A stretch of 26,163 nt of DNA from Phytophthora quininea. Its lineage: Eukaryota > Oomycota > Peronosporomycetes > Peronosporales > Peronosporaceae. The position numbers were made by a program, and so were the translations under genes. The DNA is taken from positions 1-26,163 of the forward strand of contig JAAVTG010000070.1 of assembly GCA_011947345.1 (NCBI GenBank), written 5' to 3'. The notes beneath the pieces were generated by a model. It ran no database searches, was not told where the DNA came from, and was given only the letters and a program-made list of their open reading frames with translations. The first letter of the stretch is position 1. Each line of letters begins with the position of its first letter. Positions 8,985 to 20,228 of this stretch are shown in pieces.

Positions 8985-11900
8985 ATGGACGGCGACGACG
9001 CGTCTCCTCCGCCTTCCTCGTCTGCACCGGTAGATGCTCCTGCTGCCAATGGCCATGGCGCAGCTCCCGCGGTCTCTAATCCTTCTCCAGAGCAACAAAA
9101 GGAGCCCGAGAAGACAGTCAACGGCCTGCCCCCAGTGAACGGCAACGGCACAGCGACCACCGAAGAGCAGGACAAGTCTCCGGCACCTCTCAAGCCCAAG
9201 CCAAGCCACGGCGTGCGCCGCCTTTACGCCTACGCAGTGGCAGTGGCAGCAGCAGCAATACCAGCTCCAGCGGTCGACGGGAGTCCGGAGCTCCCCGACC
9301 GGCCAGCGCCAACATGGGCATTGTCATCGGTACACTTCGGCGGCGCCACAGACCTCCCATTAGGGGCGGCTCCCTATCTGATGAAGAGGCCGACGATGTG
9401 GTCAAGACGCCGCCGCCGCGTTCTGCGTCTTTTGCTCCGAGACGAACGAAACGTCAGGCCAGTCTGCGCAATGTGGCGTCATTAGTGCGCTCGCAACTGA
9501 GGAGCTCCAAGAGTGTGGCCATCGACAGTGGCAGTAGTGGAGACTTGGACGCCAGACCAGCACTGGAGAGGAGCAACTCGTCCTTCGCGGGGGTAGCCCA
9601 GCAGGTAGTAACGTCGAGACGTGCAGCGAGAGGCTTCCTGTCCATGTGGACGAAGGACTCCACGGAGACCATGCACGTGTACAATGGCATCCACATGGAG
9701 AAGAAGAAACTGGATCTGGTGGGCGTGTCTGCAGAGTACAAGGAGATCAAACGACGACAGTTCTACCAGGAGCTCGTCGTGTATTTTGTCTTCCTGACGC
9801 TGCTCTTCTCGTTGCTGTCGTGGCTGCCGGTGGAGGACAGTTTCCACCAGAATGATGTGGTTGGTGCACTCACATGTCGTGAAGAAGGCGTGTGAGCTCA
9901 AGACGTTCGAAGATATCTACGACTTCGCTGGGAAGCTGCGGGAGACGGTATGCGAGCGTGAAGGCGTCACTGCTCAATGGGTTCGTGTCGGTGGTGTAGG
10001 TTTCCGACAAGTGCGAGTGAAGAAGCAGCGCTGCACCGTGTATGATGGTTGGGAATCGCCGTGCTATCCGTTCTACAGCCCAGAGGTAGAGGAAAGGTCG
10101 ATCATGCGGGGAGAAAATGGATCCGAGCGTGTATACGAGTGGAGGGATGGTCTGGGAACGCTTTCGCCGGAGATGTACCGCCCCATGATCGACTGGTTGT
10201 TCTTCGCACCAGTGATATCGTATGGTTCAGGTGGATATGCCGTTGATTTGTGTGACATTGATGGTGTGGAGGGACTGCAGAAGGATGCATTTCTCTCCGA
10301 GCATACGCGAGCTGCGGCACTTCAGTTCACTCTGTTGAATCCTATCACTCGCGTGTTTACCATTGGAATGCACGTCTTCACAGTGGATCCGTCAGGGCAC
10401 ATTGACCATTTCGCGCACAGCTCCCACGTCCGCGTTATTGGGCACGAAAAACTGAGCAGTTTGCGATTGCCGACAGTGAAGATACTGCCGAGAAACAACC
10501 GCGGAGCAGGATTCTCCATGCTCTGAGTACCTCTCTGTCGCTGCTGCGTGACGCGTTTGACGTGCGTGTTGTGCTGTGGGTTGCTCTGCTGCTGTTCTTC
10601 ATCACTTACTGCATCGGCGAAGCGACTGAGATGCGGACGATGGGTTTAACGACATACCTTGGTTCCGACATGTGGAATATTTTCGAATTGACGCATCTAT
10701 TGGTGTTAGCAGCGCTGCTAGCCCATATGGTGCACTACTACATGGCGTCAAGCAACTTTGCTGTACACTTGGCTGCGCTGCGTGACGGTCACGGCGTGGA
10801 AGAGCTGAGTCACGCGAGCCCGCAAGATCTGCTGACAGGCTTCCAGCAGCTCTCAGATCTTGCCTCGCTGGGGTCAGCCATCAGCTTACTCAAAGTGTTC
10901 AAGTTCTTGCGTATGAATTCGACGTTGAATCTGCTGTGGAGGGTGCTGGGAATGGCCATGCGCGACCTGATGGGCTTCCTTATCATCTTCAACCTCATTT
11001 TCCTCGGATATTCAGCCATGGGTAGCTACGCTTTTGGGTTTGCGTTGGAGGAATATTCGACCATCAGCAAGTCCTATGGCACCTGCTTCCAGATGCTTGC
11101 TGGCGAGATGGACTATGCTCGACTGCGTCAAGCAAACCCTCGCATCGCGCCACTGTTCATCGGCACTTTCGTGGTCTTGGTGTTTCAGATTCTTGTCAAC
11201 ATGTTTGTTGCCATTTTGTCCGAGTATTACGAAGTTGCCAAGAATGATGACGGCGGGGCTGATGATGTGGAGTACGACGTGCTTACTCGCATCCGCAACT
11301 TTGTAAGCGCGTGCTCGCCCACAGTTGTCGTCCCGAAGAACCACGGTGTCATTCGACTCATTCCGCGTCAACAAGTTCGACTGATTTCGACAAACCTCGT
11401 CGACCAGGAAGAAACTCGCCAACGTGTTCGGAAGCTTTTCCGTGGTGCTGTATGGCGAGTCGTGGCTCTGTTGCGTTTCGGAATGAAGTTTGACCGCCGC
11501 ATTAACTTTGGTGACCGTAAGACTCACAATGGCACGAGCCACAATGGCTCTAACGGAGGGTCCACAGCTACGAAGGATAGCCGCGAGTTGGTATCGCATA
11601 TCCGTTTGTCCGAGAACTTTGACCACAAGACCATCAAGGAAATGATCCCAATTGGTATCACGATTCGTCTACAAGGAGACTCCCTACTGGGGGATGGCCT
11701 TGCTCTGAAGGTTGTTCACCACAGTAAATTGTCGGTGGAGTGCGTTGTTTTGAGCCCGAACGATGGAGATGCTGGAAGTAACGGTGCGAACTCCCTGCGA
11801 AGATGCATGGTGGCGTGGATGGCTTTGCACCTCCTCGTTCAATCTCTTCGTTGGGGTCGTTTGGAGATGAATCCGATCTTGATGACGGAGCGCCTAGAGA

Positions 11901-13142
11901 ACGCGTTCTCGAGCTTATGGGCGGTGAAAAGCTACGTATCCCTAGAAGACGCCTAGCAGTGCACTTATTCCGTACTATGCTGCAGGAACTGAAGATGAGT
12001 TTACTGCGTGCTACCAAGCTCTTGAACTACTCGAAGGATAGTATGATGGACGACTATCACCTCGGCTTGCTATTTGATAGCGTGCGAGCAGACGGACGCA
12101 CCAGTCTGCGTTTCGATGAGATCTCGCGTATGCTAGACTTGTTCCTGCGTAAGGATAAACGTAGAGCACTCTGTTCTCAGGCTGAGGTTCGACGTGAAGC
12201 CCTCCAAGTGATGTATCGCTTCCGAAAGTGCCTCATCGACATGCCATCTCGTGAAAAGGAAGGCCATAATTACCGTCCGAAGCCTGTGGACACGTCCAAG
12301 GTTGAGCTTGGACATCTCGAACATCTTGGTGACGTGTTGGCTCGCAACTGTCACGATATGTGGGCTCTTGAGCGTCTCAAACAGGGATGGCAGTACGGCA
12401 AAGAGCGGGATGACAAGAAAAGTTTCACCCCAACCTTATCCCGTACAAGTTGTTGTCCGTGGAGGAGCAGGCTTTCGACTATCGATCTTCGATTGAGACC
12501 ATCAAGACGATTGTATTCATGAACTACACGATCACGCGCGCAAGCAACCACCAGCGCACTCACAGCGGCTCTTTCCACGACTCGATTTCGCGCTCGACAT
12601 CAATTCTGTCGGACATTGCAGGTGATGGCTTGGGCGGGAGTAGTAACTCCCTTGTCAGCGGTGGTTCCGACTCGACGAGTCCTCGTGCTAATGACGCTGC
12701 TGACTTGGAAGAGCTAGGCACTGCCACTGAGCCTGGAACTCCGCTGAAACCTGTGCCGTCACTGCTGCGCGAAGCTATGAGCTTCCGACGAAACAGTCTC
12801 ATGGGCGATTCCCCGTACTTTACAACTTACGGCGAAGGAAACGTCGAGGTGTACCGACCTTTGCCTATCGACACATCAACGGTGGAATTGCCGCCACGAT
12901 TGTTGCGACTCGTCGATTTGTTGGCCGAGAATGCGCACGAGGTGTGGAGCAAAGGTCGTATGGATGCAGGCTGGACCTATGGGCCGCTACGTGATGACAG
13001 CACCAAGAAGCATCCGTGTCTGGTTCCGTACGTGTTCCTCACTGACGACGAGAAGGAATACGACATCAACATCGCCAAGGAGACGCTGAAGACGCTCCTT
13101 GCTATGAACTTCACGGTTCTGGACCGTTCTAGCAAGTATTAA
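8985..13142 (+). CDS. Polycystin/TRPP-type cation channel with two C-terminal RyR domains (5 frameshifts)
   Basis: Intronless gene for a PKD2-like, probably calcium-permeable channel of about 1,385 residues. A Pro/Ala-rich cytosolic N-terminus is followed by S1 (QELVVYFVFLTLLFSLL, about 9766), then FHQNDVV and the extracellular polycystin domain with RQVRVKKQRC, GSGGYAVDL and EHTRAAALQF. S2 to S6 follow at 10560-11230, with pore CFQMLAGEMDY, NPRIAPLFIGTF and S6 LVNMFVAILSEYYEV, aligning with PKD2. A degenerate EF-hand-like segment (DSVRADGRTSLRFDE) precedes two RyR domains: 12271-12540 (YRPKPVDTSKVEL, NCHDMWALERLKQGWQYG) and 12852-13139 (YRPLPIDTSTVELPP, NAHEVWSKGRMDAGWTYG, HPCLVPYVFL). Frame breaks near 9219, 9860, 10448, 11795 and 12428, four of them missing one base. 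The fusion continues within single reading frames on both sides of each break. Confidence 0.9.
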
Positions 13143-13370
13143 GAGCGACTACTCCGTTTGTGTGAAGCGCTTTTGGTGGCATGGCAGTGCAGGTGACGAT
13201 CACCTAGCACGCCTGCCATATTTGAAAACATGGTGAACGTTGATCGCTTACTGTCCTATTCCCTTACTGTGCGGGGTGTTGTGGCTGAGAGACTGTGATG
13301 ATTATCCTAACATTGGGGATGCATTTATTTTTCTCATTACTGCAGGTGCTTTGGACGCTACGCAATGACG

Positions 13371-16173
13371 CTACTCTTCCTCCGGTGCGTTCATGAGGAT
13401 GTCGGTCGCTGCTTCAATGGTGAGGCAAAGACGTACCAGCTCACGGCGCACAGTCATTGCGTTGCCACGTTTGAGTTCCTGCGTCACGATCGGGAACAGA
13501 CCAACGCGGTAGTCATCCCACTCAGAAATGCCATATAGTACCTGGAGGGAAATAACAAGCAAGCGTGAGACCAATGGACGATGTACGTAGCAGAGTGTGC
13601 CCTACATTCTTGAGCCAAGGCATGTAGCTGAGACCAGTCGGCAGCAGGAATGCACGTTGGGCTCGGAGCAGGCGGTTGTTGATCTCGCGGACGCGGATGA
13701 CGTCGAACTCGAGGCTGGAAATGTCGGTCATTTCACGACTCACACTGACCGCGGCGTCCTCGAAAGCCGAAGCAGCGTCGTGCAGGCGTGTCAGTGGCAC
13801 AGATTCTGTCAGACCCTCGCGTTCCAGTGCATCCTGAAGGAACGCTTCACCACGGCGCAACTCGCGGGACAATTCTGTGAAATCGTACTGCAGGAACTGC
13901 GCGTCAGTGAAGGACAAGAGGATACTGCCGTATAGCTCCGTAGCTGCGCGGTGGAAGGCAAACTGAGGATCAGCAAACTTGGAAACCCATGCAGGCGTAT
14001 CCGAGCTAGTGTCCCCGACTCCATAGTATCCGCCATCAAAGCCAAGTTGGACTGACGGAATACCCAGTCGACCGAGGAACGCAGGAATGCGTCCGTCCAA
14101 GTTCCGGTCCATTGGCGGGAGTTCCAACGGAGCATCGCCGGGATTTTTCTTGTTGGCATCGGCCAGCCAGTACGCGAACACAGAGTCATCGCCACCAGCA
14201 GGAAGATCGTTCCTTCCGAAGGTGGCGTTGACCGGGAGCATGTTGAGATCACCGTCGTTTCCACTTGAACTGTCAACGGCGTCGGAAGGTTCCGACACTT
14301 TGGCGAAGAAGCTGTCGACGTCAGGGTAGTCTTTCTTCTCTGGCTGATCGATGGTTGCAGTCATAAGATAAATGTTCTTGCGGATTGTGGCGGAAGCAGC
14401 GCAGCGCAGCGAGCCAGCCCCTCGAACGACGTCGTCGAGGTGCAAGTAAACAACGTTGCGAGTGCTGCTGCTGCTGCCATAGCCCGAGTAGCGATCGATC
14501 CAGTGGGAACTTCCGACAGAGCCGAATTGCTCGCCACCAAACGATGCCATCACCAACGTACGATACGGGCGCCATCCGTTCGTGTACAGCGTCCCAAGAG
14601 CGCTCAAAATCTCCAGAAGCACCGCATTGCTGGATCCGGGACTGGAAGCACCGGCGTTGAGTGAGTCACGGGGAGCGCCCATTAGGACATGGCGATCAGG
14701 TTCGCGAGAACCGCGTAGTGTGATCACCACGTTGCTCGTGGATACCAGCGAGTACACGTTGCGGTTCGTCATCTTCACAACAACCTTCGACGACGATGCC
14801 GATGCGTCGGTAGACGTTGGATCGGCTTGAACAGGAAGTTGGTATGGAACACCCAGGCCACCACCTTGCCAACGTGATCCAAATACGTCTGCAGGTTCCA
14901 GCACTTTAACATTCGCTGCATTCGCAGCGGCACTTTGATCTTCGTGAGCAGATCCTGCGCCACAACAGCACTAATGGGCATGCTGACAATCGGGGGAGGA
15001 TGTTGAAGGTGTTGTTGACCGAGTAAACGTCTTCTGCGGAGAGACGATCAGCGGTGGTTCCCGTGGGGCGAGTCGCGGAGAATCCTTCTGGCATGGTGGG
15101 GTCACCGTCTCCCATGTAGACATTCCCGAAGGTTGCAGCTGTGCTGGGGCGCCATGGACCATCCGGAGCAGTGCTGCCTCGAACGGATCCGTCGTCGGCG
15201 GGGTCACTGTTCCAGCGCAAACAGCGTCAGAGGGTTTAATGATCATGGCAATGTTTTCGACAGGATGCACGTACTTGTAAGTCAACACGCCGACAGCACC
15301 GAACTTTGCGGCCAAGACAACTTTGGCTGGCAGCGATACATCGCCTCCCATGCGTACAAGCGCGATCTTCCCGGCCACTGACACGCTGTTTCGTGCCAGC
15401 GCTTCGTAGTCCTCCGAGGAACCGAAGTGTGCGTACACGAGTTCTCCAGAAGCGGTGCCGTTCTTCGAGTACAAGTGGAAGGCCGGATACGGCATGGTCG
15501 CGTTCTTACCTTTTCCTAGACGTTTCGCTTGAGCAGCATTTTCAGCCACGAAGTCGTAGAACGCCAGCTGGTCGGAAGTGCTTTCGGACTGGTGAAGAAG
15601 CTCAAGAGTGAGTTTCTTGGGTCTGTTGACGAGCATCTCGAACTCGTCGGTCGTGATGGAAGTCTCCTCAAGACCGAACTCGATTGCACGCAGACGAATG
15701 AACTCGGCCATCTCACGGTCTCCGTTGGTGCCAGTATGCCGAGAAACCTAAGGATTCGTAAAAAAAAGTTAGGCAAACAAAACAACTTCAACGACGTTCC
15801 AACGCACTTACATTCGAGTAGAACTCGAGGTTCTTCTTGAAGTCATCGGCCGACGTAGCAGCCATGAAATGGTGTTGGATCTCTGGTGTAGCACTGTAGT
15901 TTGCATGCTCTCCCATGGCACCGAGCAATAGCACGCAAATTGAGCTCGCAACGACCAGTCCGAGGACAAACGCGATTCCAACGCGACGACGGTACACGAT
16001 CTCTTTCTCGCTCACTCCGTCGCTCGTCTGGATCTCGCGAGGACTGTCAGCGTACACGTTGGATCTGGTCAACGGCACCTTGTCGTCGCCGTCATCGTCG
16101 TCAAGATCGAGGTCGGGAGCACCTTGCCCAGCGCGTCGCCCTTGATAATACTAGCCCTGTCTTCGGATCCCAT
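13371..16173 (-). CDS. M28B family membrane protein (glutamate carboxypeptidase II / transferrin receptor-like), probably non-catalytic
   Basis: Type II membrane protein, about 890 residues. Exons 15812-16173, 13606-15747 and 13371-13541; introns 64 bp. The start at 16173 (MGSEDRASIIK) is followed by an acidic cytosolic tail and one anchor helix (GIAFVLGLVVASSICVLLL). The ectodomain has RHTGTNGDREMAEFIRLRA, a PA domain (GKIALVRMGG, AAKFGAVGVLTYKYVHP), the M28 core (RGSREPDRHVLMGAPRDS) and a helical dimerisation tail. Compared with human FOLH1, the zinc ligands H377, D387 and H553 are replaced (APRD, ASSP, GVGDTSSDT) and E425 becomes Q (GGEQFG); E424 and D453 remain. The loss resembles the transferrin receptor, so peptidase activity is unlikely and a receptor or scaffold role is possible. 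Four missing-base frame breaks lie near 16138, 15207, 14996 and 14915; none coincides with a lost ligand. Confidence 0.85.
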
Positions 16174-16720
16174 CGCGCCTCTCAACTAACCTTTCAAGAA
16201 GTCGTCGGTGGTTTCAACTATGAAGATCTCCCGAACTTTGGGGTCTTCTTGTCATTAGCAAAGATTTTCATCTCTTCAAAAGGTAGTGCAGGATATTGCT
16301 ACATGTAGCAGATCGACGACCATGACATTCGTCAGAGTGGTCACGAAAGTGCTTGAACCGGCTGTCCACGAATCGAGTCGGTTCGACGTTGAAGCCGAAC
16401 GCTGTGTCGCGTTGGTATCCGCTAGGGAGGAGCTTTCGGCAAGAAGGATAGTCTTATATTTTCTCTCTACAAGTCGCTGCGAGCGCGACGTCAGCCTTCT
16501 GCTCTTTGGGTTTCTTTCCTACTACTTTGTCTTCGTTGTACACTAGTTCACACACAAAGGAAGAAGAGGATGCGGTCGTCACGGCCCTCGCCAGCACTCT
16601 TTCAGAGCCAACTCGGCGCTCGTGTCTCCCGTCCTCACGAGGCTCCGTGGTTCCTCTTCTCTCCTCTGTTTATTTTCTTTTCCTTCTCCTCGTCGGGTTA
16701 TGTTTCTTCCATCAAAACAC
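16174..16720. other. Intergenic region upstream of the M28B gene
   Basis: This 547-bp spacer lies between the 5' end of the M28B gene and the stop codon of the lipid kinase. The part near 16640-16710 is strongly pyrimidine-rich on the plus strand. I found no convincing gene, repeat or clear initiator close to 16173; a minus-strand CCACTCT at 16334-16340 is a weak Inr candidate 161 nt upstream. Confidence 0.4.
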
Positions 16721-18076
16721 TCACACGTACGCGCGGGTCTCGCTCGACTCGCGACGCTGTTTAACTGAAGCAGCTGATGCTGCGCACTTTTTCTTGGTCA
16801 GACCTTCGAACATACTCTCAGCCTCGCGGCTGGCTTGGACCACAATGGCCTCGAAGAAGGCGGCACCGTTCTTCTCCGCCGTCATGCGCAGGTCCTTCTC
16901 CACACAAATTGTGGCCTTCTCCACCACCATCTCCAGCTGCGAGGGCGACGTGAAGTCGCCGTCGCGCTGCAACAGACTACCGATTTCGAACAGCGAGAAG
17001 CCGGCCTCCGCACCGAGCTTAAGCACTGCGGTACACACACGCATCGTCGTCACGCACTCCTCCTCGATCCCGACCGCACGGAGCACAGCCGCATCGCGTG
17101 CTGCATCCAGGGACGCGATGTGCTCGAGCTCCGCGCACGTAAACGGGAATTGAGCTTGCGGCCATTGCAGCCAGTCGAACGTTGCGCCGTCAAGCTGCTT
17201 GAACGACGGCAAGCAAAAGCCGTGGTCGATCGGCGTCATGCCGAACGTCTGCTCGTTCGCGCGAGCAGTCAGCAAAATGTTGCCGGCGTGGCGGTCGGTG
17301 TTAAATAGACGCACGTCCAAAATGCCGATCTTGTGCACCTCGGGGATCGCGAACTTCAGCGTGCCCATGTCTTCGGCCGAGCACTGCGAGGCCACGAAGC
17401 GCTGCATCGAGCCTTCCTTCTCCTCTCCATTCACATTCAAAACCATCAAATTCGTCACGGGCACGCCGCTGAAGCTGCCGTAGGCGTTGTCCAACAAGTA
17501 GGCGGCGCGTTCACGGAGCGCGCCGTTGCCAACAAGGAAGCCCTTGTTGACCGGGTGCTCAGTGACACCCACCACGGCATTCTCCTTCACATACCCTCTA
17601 GGGTTCTTGGGGGCCATGTACTCCTCGTCACGCGGCTTGAAGATCCCCATGGGGTCCATCTTCTTACGCGAAGAAGACATCGATTCCATCGTCAGAAAGT
17701 AGGCGCCGCCGCAGCCGTCCGAGGTCATTTGGAACGAGCTGCATTGGTCCTTGACGAGACACAGCACTTGGTCGGCAAAGCGCTCCGACGCTTCCGTCGC
17801 GAGCCACTTGGCGTCCAGTCCGGCAGGCAGCTCCGTCTCGGGCTCGGTGCAGTCCACGACATCGTCGCACTTGAACGGCGACGTGCAGCGCAGCGGTGAG
17901 AGGCGGAACTGCACGATCGGGAAGAGCTTGGTGACGACCGTCTGCTGCAGCAGGCCCTTGGCGTTCACCATGGCCGAGCCGTGGAGGCGGAGGCGGCCGA
18001 AGCGGCTCTTCTTGGCGGCCACGGGGGCCTCTCCCTCGGTCTTGAGGCTCGCTCGGAACCAGTCGCTCGCGCCCAT
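16721..18076 (-). CDS. Phosphatidylinositol 4-kinase gamma-like / PI3-PI4 kinase-domain protein
   Basis: Single-exon, uninterrupted 451-residue protein. The kinase domain has GGAYFL (residues 123-128), the nucleotide-binding FKPRDEEYMAPKNPRG (146-161), ERAAYLLD, VPVTNLMVL, the catalytic loop LFNTDRHAGNILL (Asp261, Asn266) and the metal-binding TPIDHGFCLP (Asp284). These match the plant PI4K-gamma / ubiquitin-domain kinase branch, members of which have shown lipid- or protein-kinase activity, so substrate class is open. No N-terminal ubiquitin-like repeat is visible; about 120 residues precede the kinase core. The basic, low-complexity end (SVKQRRESSETRAYV) is unremarkable. It is the only long gene here that needs no frame correction. 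Confidence 0.88.
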   Translation of the reverse strand: MGASDWFRASLKTEGEAPVAAKKSRFGRLRLHGSAMVNAKGLLQQTVVTKLFPIVQFRLSPLRCTSPFKCDDVVDCTEPETELPAGLDAKWLATEASERFADQVLCLVKDQCSSFQMTSDGCGGAYFLTMESMSSSRKKMDPMGIFKPRDEEYMAPKNPRGYVKENAVVGVTEHPVNKGFLVGNGALRERAAYLLDNAYGSFSGVPVTNLMVLNVNGEEKEGSMQRFVASQCSAEDMGTLKFAIPEVHKIGILDVRLFNTDRHAGNILLTARANEQTFGMTPIDHGFCLPSFKQLDGATFDWLQWPQAQFPFTCAELEHIASLDAARDAAVLRAVGIEEECVTTMRVCTAVLKLGAEAGFSLFEIGSLLQRDGDFTSPSQLEMVVEKATICVEKDLRMTAEKNGAAFFEAIVVQASREAESMFEGLTKKKCAASAASVKQRRESSETRAYV

Positions 18077-20186
18077 TGCTGCTTGCTCTCTCTCTGTCTT
18101 CTCTTCGACGGACGTGGGCTTGGGTGTACTATTCGTACAGCACTGTAAAAGCTTGAAGGGGCTTTTACTTGGTAGTCCAGGCAGGTCCGAGCGCTCTCGC
18201 GGGGAGGGCGAAAGCTGCTTCGAAGAGAGGAGCGGAGAGAGGCAAACAGAGAAAGAGATGGAGCGTCTCTTTCTCCTTCGTGGCGTGGGGCGTGGGGCTG
18301 CTGGAGGCGAACAGGAGCTTCAAGAGCTGCTGGGCTGTCTCGGTAGGAGGCGAATTGCGGAATGAGCGAAAAATAGCCAGCAAGAACACTGGGTCGGCTA
18401 TGCACACCTCTGTTTATATCGATATTCTACCCTCTGCATGCACTACGTGGAAGCTGTGTCCGGCAGGATTGCGCCTTGGCATCACAGCGCATTGTCTTTG
18501 AATGCGACAATTAACTGGGACGGAAAATCTACTTTTGGCTTGAAGCTTTGAGCGCAATTATCTGTCGGGAAGACAATTTCACAGCCGCGAGCAGCTGGGA
18601 GCTTATCTCACGATGGCGCGGCAGCCGACAACTTCAGGCTGGGGGCGCAGGCCGCTTCTTCACTATAAATACGAGCTGGAGCTAGGGGACCAGGCGCGGA
18701 GCTCATCACTAGCTGGCCAAGAATGTCGTACGCGGCTGGCCTCCCAGTCCATCAAAGACGAGCTTGGTGCCATCACACATACAACAGCAGCAGCAGCAGC
18801 GGCAGCTAGCGATGTTGATCAGGCAAGTGAAGAAGCCGCCGCCGTTTCGCCATGCGCGTTTCGCCATGAATGTGGGGAGCCTCACCGTCCGTTCAAACGG
18901 TTTTTATCACATTTGACAGGAGTTGCAGCGTTTGTCACGTCGCTTGTGCTCAGACGCGAGTTTTTTCTTGCGGCGTTTCGCTGACGAGTGGCATGGCGTA
19001 GGCCTGGAGCAATCGAGAAGGCCGTCATAGGGCCAGCAGCATACCTGCGGAGCCATGGCAGGCTGTCGTAGCCTTGTCAGGCAAGAGCCCTCGCTTCTAT
19101 CGGAGACCGAGCGGGAGGAACGCCACGCGCGCGAAACGTCGCGTTGGAGGCGAGTGTTGGACCAAAGGGGGATGGGCTGCTGATCACTCGGTTAAGTGCA
19201 TGCATTACTTAAACGAAACAATAGTTTTCCTCGTCGCAATCCAAGCAGAAATCCGCTTTGTTGGCTTTGCCACCAAGGTGTGAGTTTGCAATGCATACGC
19301 GGCCTGGATACTAGTACTGTCGGCGTTGGCGCTGTGTTTGCGCTCGAGACTAGCGCGTCGCATGTTGGTCTTGGCATCAATGCCTCGCAGATGGAGGACG
19401 TTGCTTCAAAACATGCTTTCCAAAGACAACTGCACTCTGGCAGGTGCATGTTTGCGTGGCCGGCGAGACCAGATCTGTCCTGCCCGCGGTCATTTTCAAG
19501 CGCGTTTCTCGCGAAGAGCTTGGCGAGATGCCTCGGCCGTCAAACCAAACTCGCGCCGGCCGCTCTCCTTGTCAAACACAAGCGGTCTGAACTCGTAGAG
19601 TTCGCGAAGGCGTCGCGCTCGACACGTGCCGGCTCCTGGCAACGCGCCTCTATCTTGAGGCATTGATGAACCCCATCGACGAAACGGACCGCGCAAATCG
19701 GACATGCAGTGCCCGCACGGGTAACGGGAGCAGCGTTGCGCCTCGACACTCGCCCGAAATGGGCGGCGAGTCCAAGGACGGCAGCGCCAAGAACAGCTCC
19801 GCAGCGCTCGACAAGAACGGCGGTGGTATTATTCTCGCCAAAGCGATCCAAATCTCGTGCGGACCGAAGTGCAGGGCACCTGCGGCGCCGCTTGGGACCG
19901 ATGGCTCAGCTCTCCGGAGAGGCGTCCTACTGCAACATTTGGATTTTGCCTTGCTGCACTGGTTTCTTGCTGCTGCCAGCGCGCGCAGTTGCCTGCTCCA
20001 GAAGGCCGACCATGGTCTCCGTCTTGCAGCGTCGTCCTCGACGCCTTGCTCGACGTGTGCAACGGCTCTCGAGTCATCTTCAGCCCTTCCCACGGCATCA
20101 CGCGCTGATTGATTGGCAAGGCTGGAGCGTACCGTGCTGCATCGGCTAAGTCCGAATGGGTTCAAACCCGACCCAGAGGGCAGAGA
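18077..20186. other. Gene-poor interval with no confident gene
   Basis: About 2.1 kb between the kinase promoter and the transposon remnant. It contains a purine-rich tract near 18195-18260, a TATAAATA at 18664-18671 with no credible gene behind it, and a GCA-repeat microsatellite. A 42-codon plus ORF at 19055-19183 (MAGCRSLVRQEPSLL) looks slightly protein-like. GC-rich open frames on both strands at 19540-20165 contradict each other and show no domain I trust. The first few hundred bases probably include the kinase promoter and 5' UTR. Confidence 0.4.
18783..18810 (+). repeat. GCA trinucleotide microsatellite
   Basis: Five to seven units of CAG/GCA with one substitution (ACAGCAGCAGCAGC followed by GGCAGC). 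If translated in the surrounding 123-codon frame it would give a polyalanine run, but that frame has no other support. Confidence 0.8.
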
Positions 20187-20228
20187 TTAGTAGTAGTATG
20201 ATCATAATACTGAAGCGTTCTACTATTA
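20187..20228 (+). repeat. Left candidate terminal inverted repeat
   Basis: Starts TTAGTAGTAGTATGAT and contains CTACTAT 34 nt in. It pairs with the inverted copy at 22193-22234. Another AGT-rich stretch follows at 20283-20312, so local simple-sequence bias may explain part of the match. Confidence 0.35.

Noticed and set aside
8985..13142. Programmed ribosomal frameshifting in the channel gene
   Set aside because: Five breaks of both signs at unrelated sequences, without shared slippery heptamers, and similar breaks in nearly every neighbouring gene, point to sequence error.
16506..17153. A 215-codon plus-strand open frame
   Set aside because: It overlaps the intact kinase gene on the other strand and is Ser/Arg-rich, as mirror frames of GC-rich genes usually are.
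18613..18984. A 123-codon plus ORF with a polyalanine run behind a TATAAATA
   Set aside because: The alanines come from a microsatellite, composition is otherwise random, and oomycete promoters seldom use TATA boxes.
19650..20165. A 171-codon minus-strand open frame, with PCGHCM and CPICAVRF visible in adjacent frames, suggesting a RING finger
   Set aside because: The cysteine spacing does not fit a RING (no loop between the CGH and CPIC parts, no upstream CxxC), and the opposite strand is equally open, as expected in GC-rich sequence.
20100..20180. GGGTTCAAACCC resembling a tRNA T-arm
   Set aside because: The flanking bases do not form a five-pair T stem, and no anticodon arm or acceptor stem could be found upstream.
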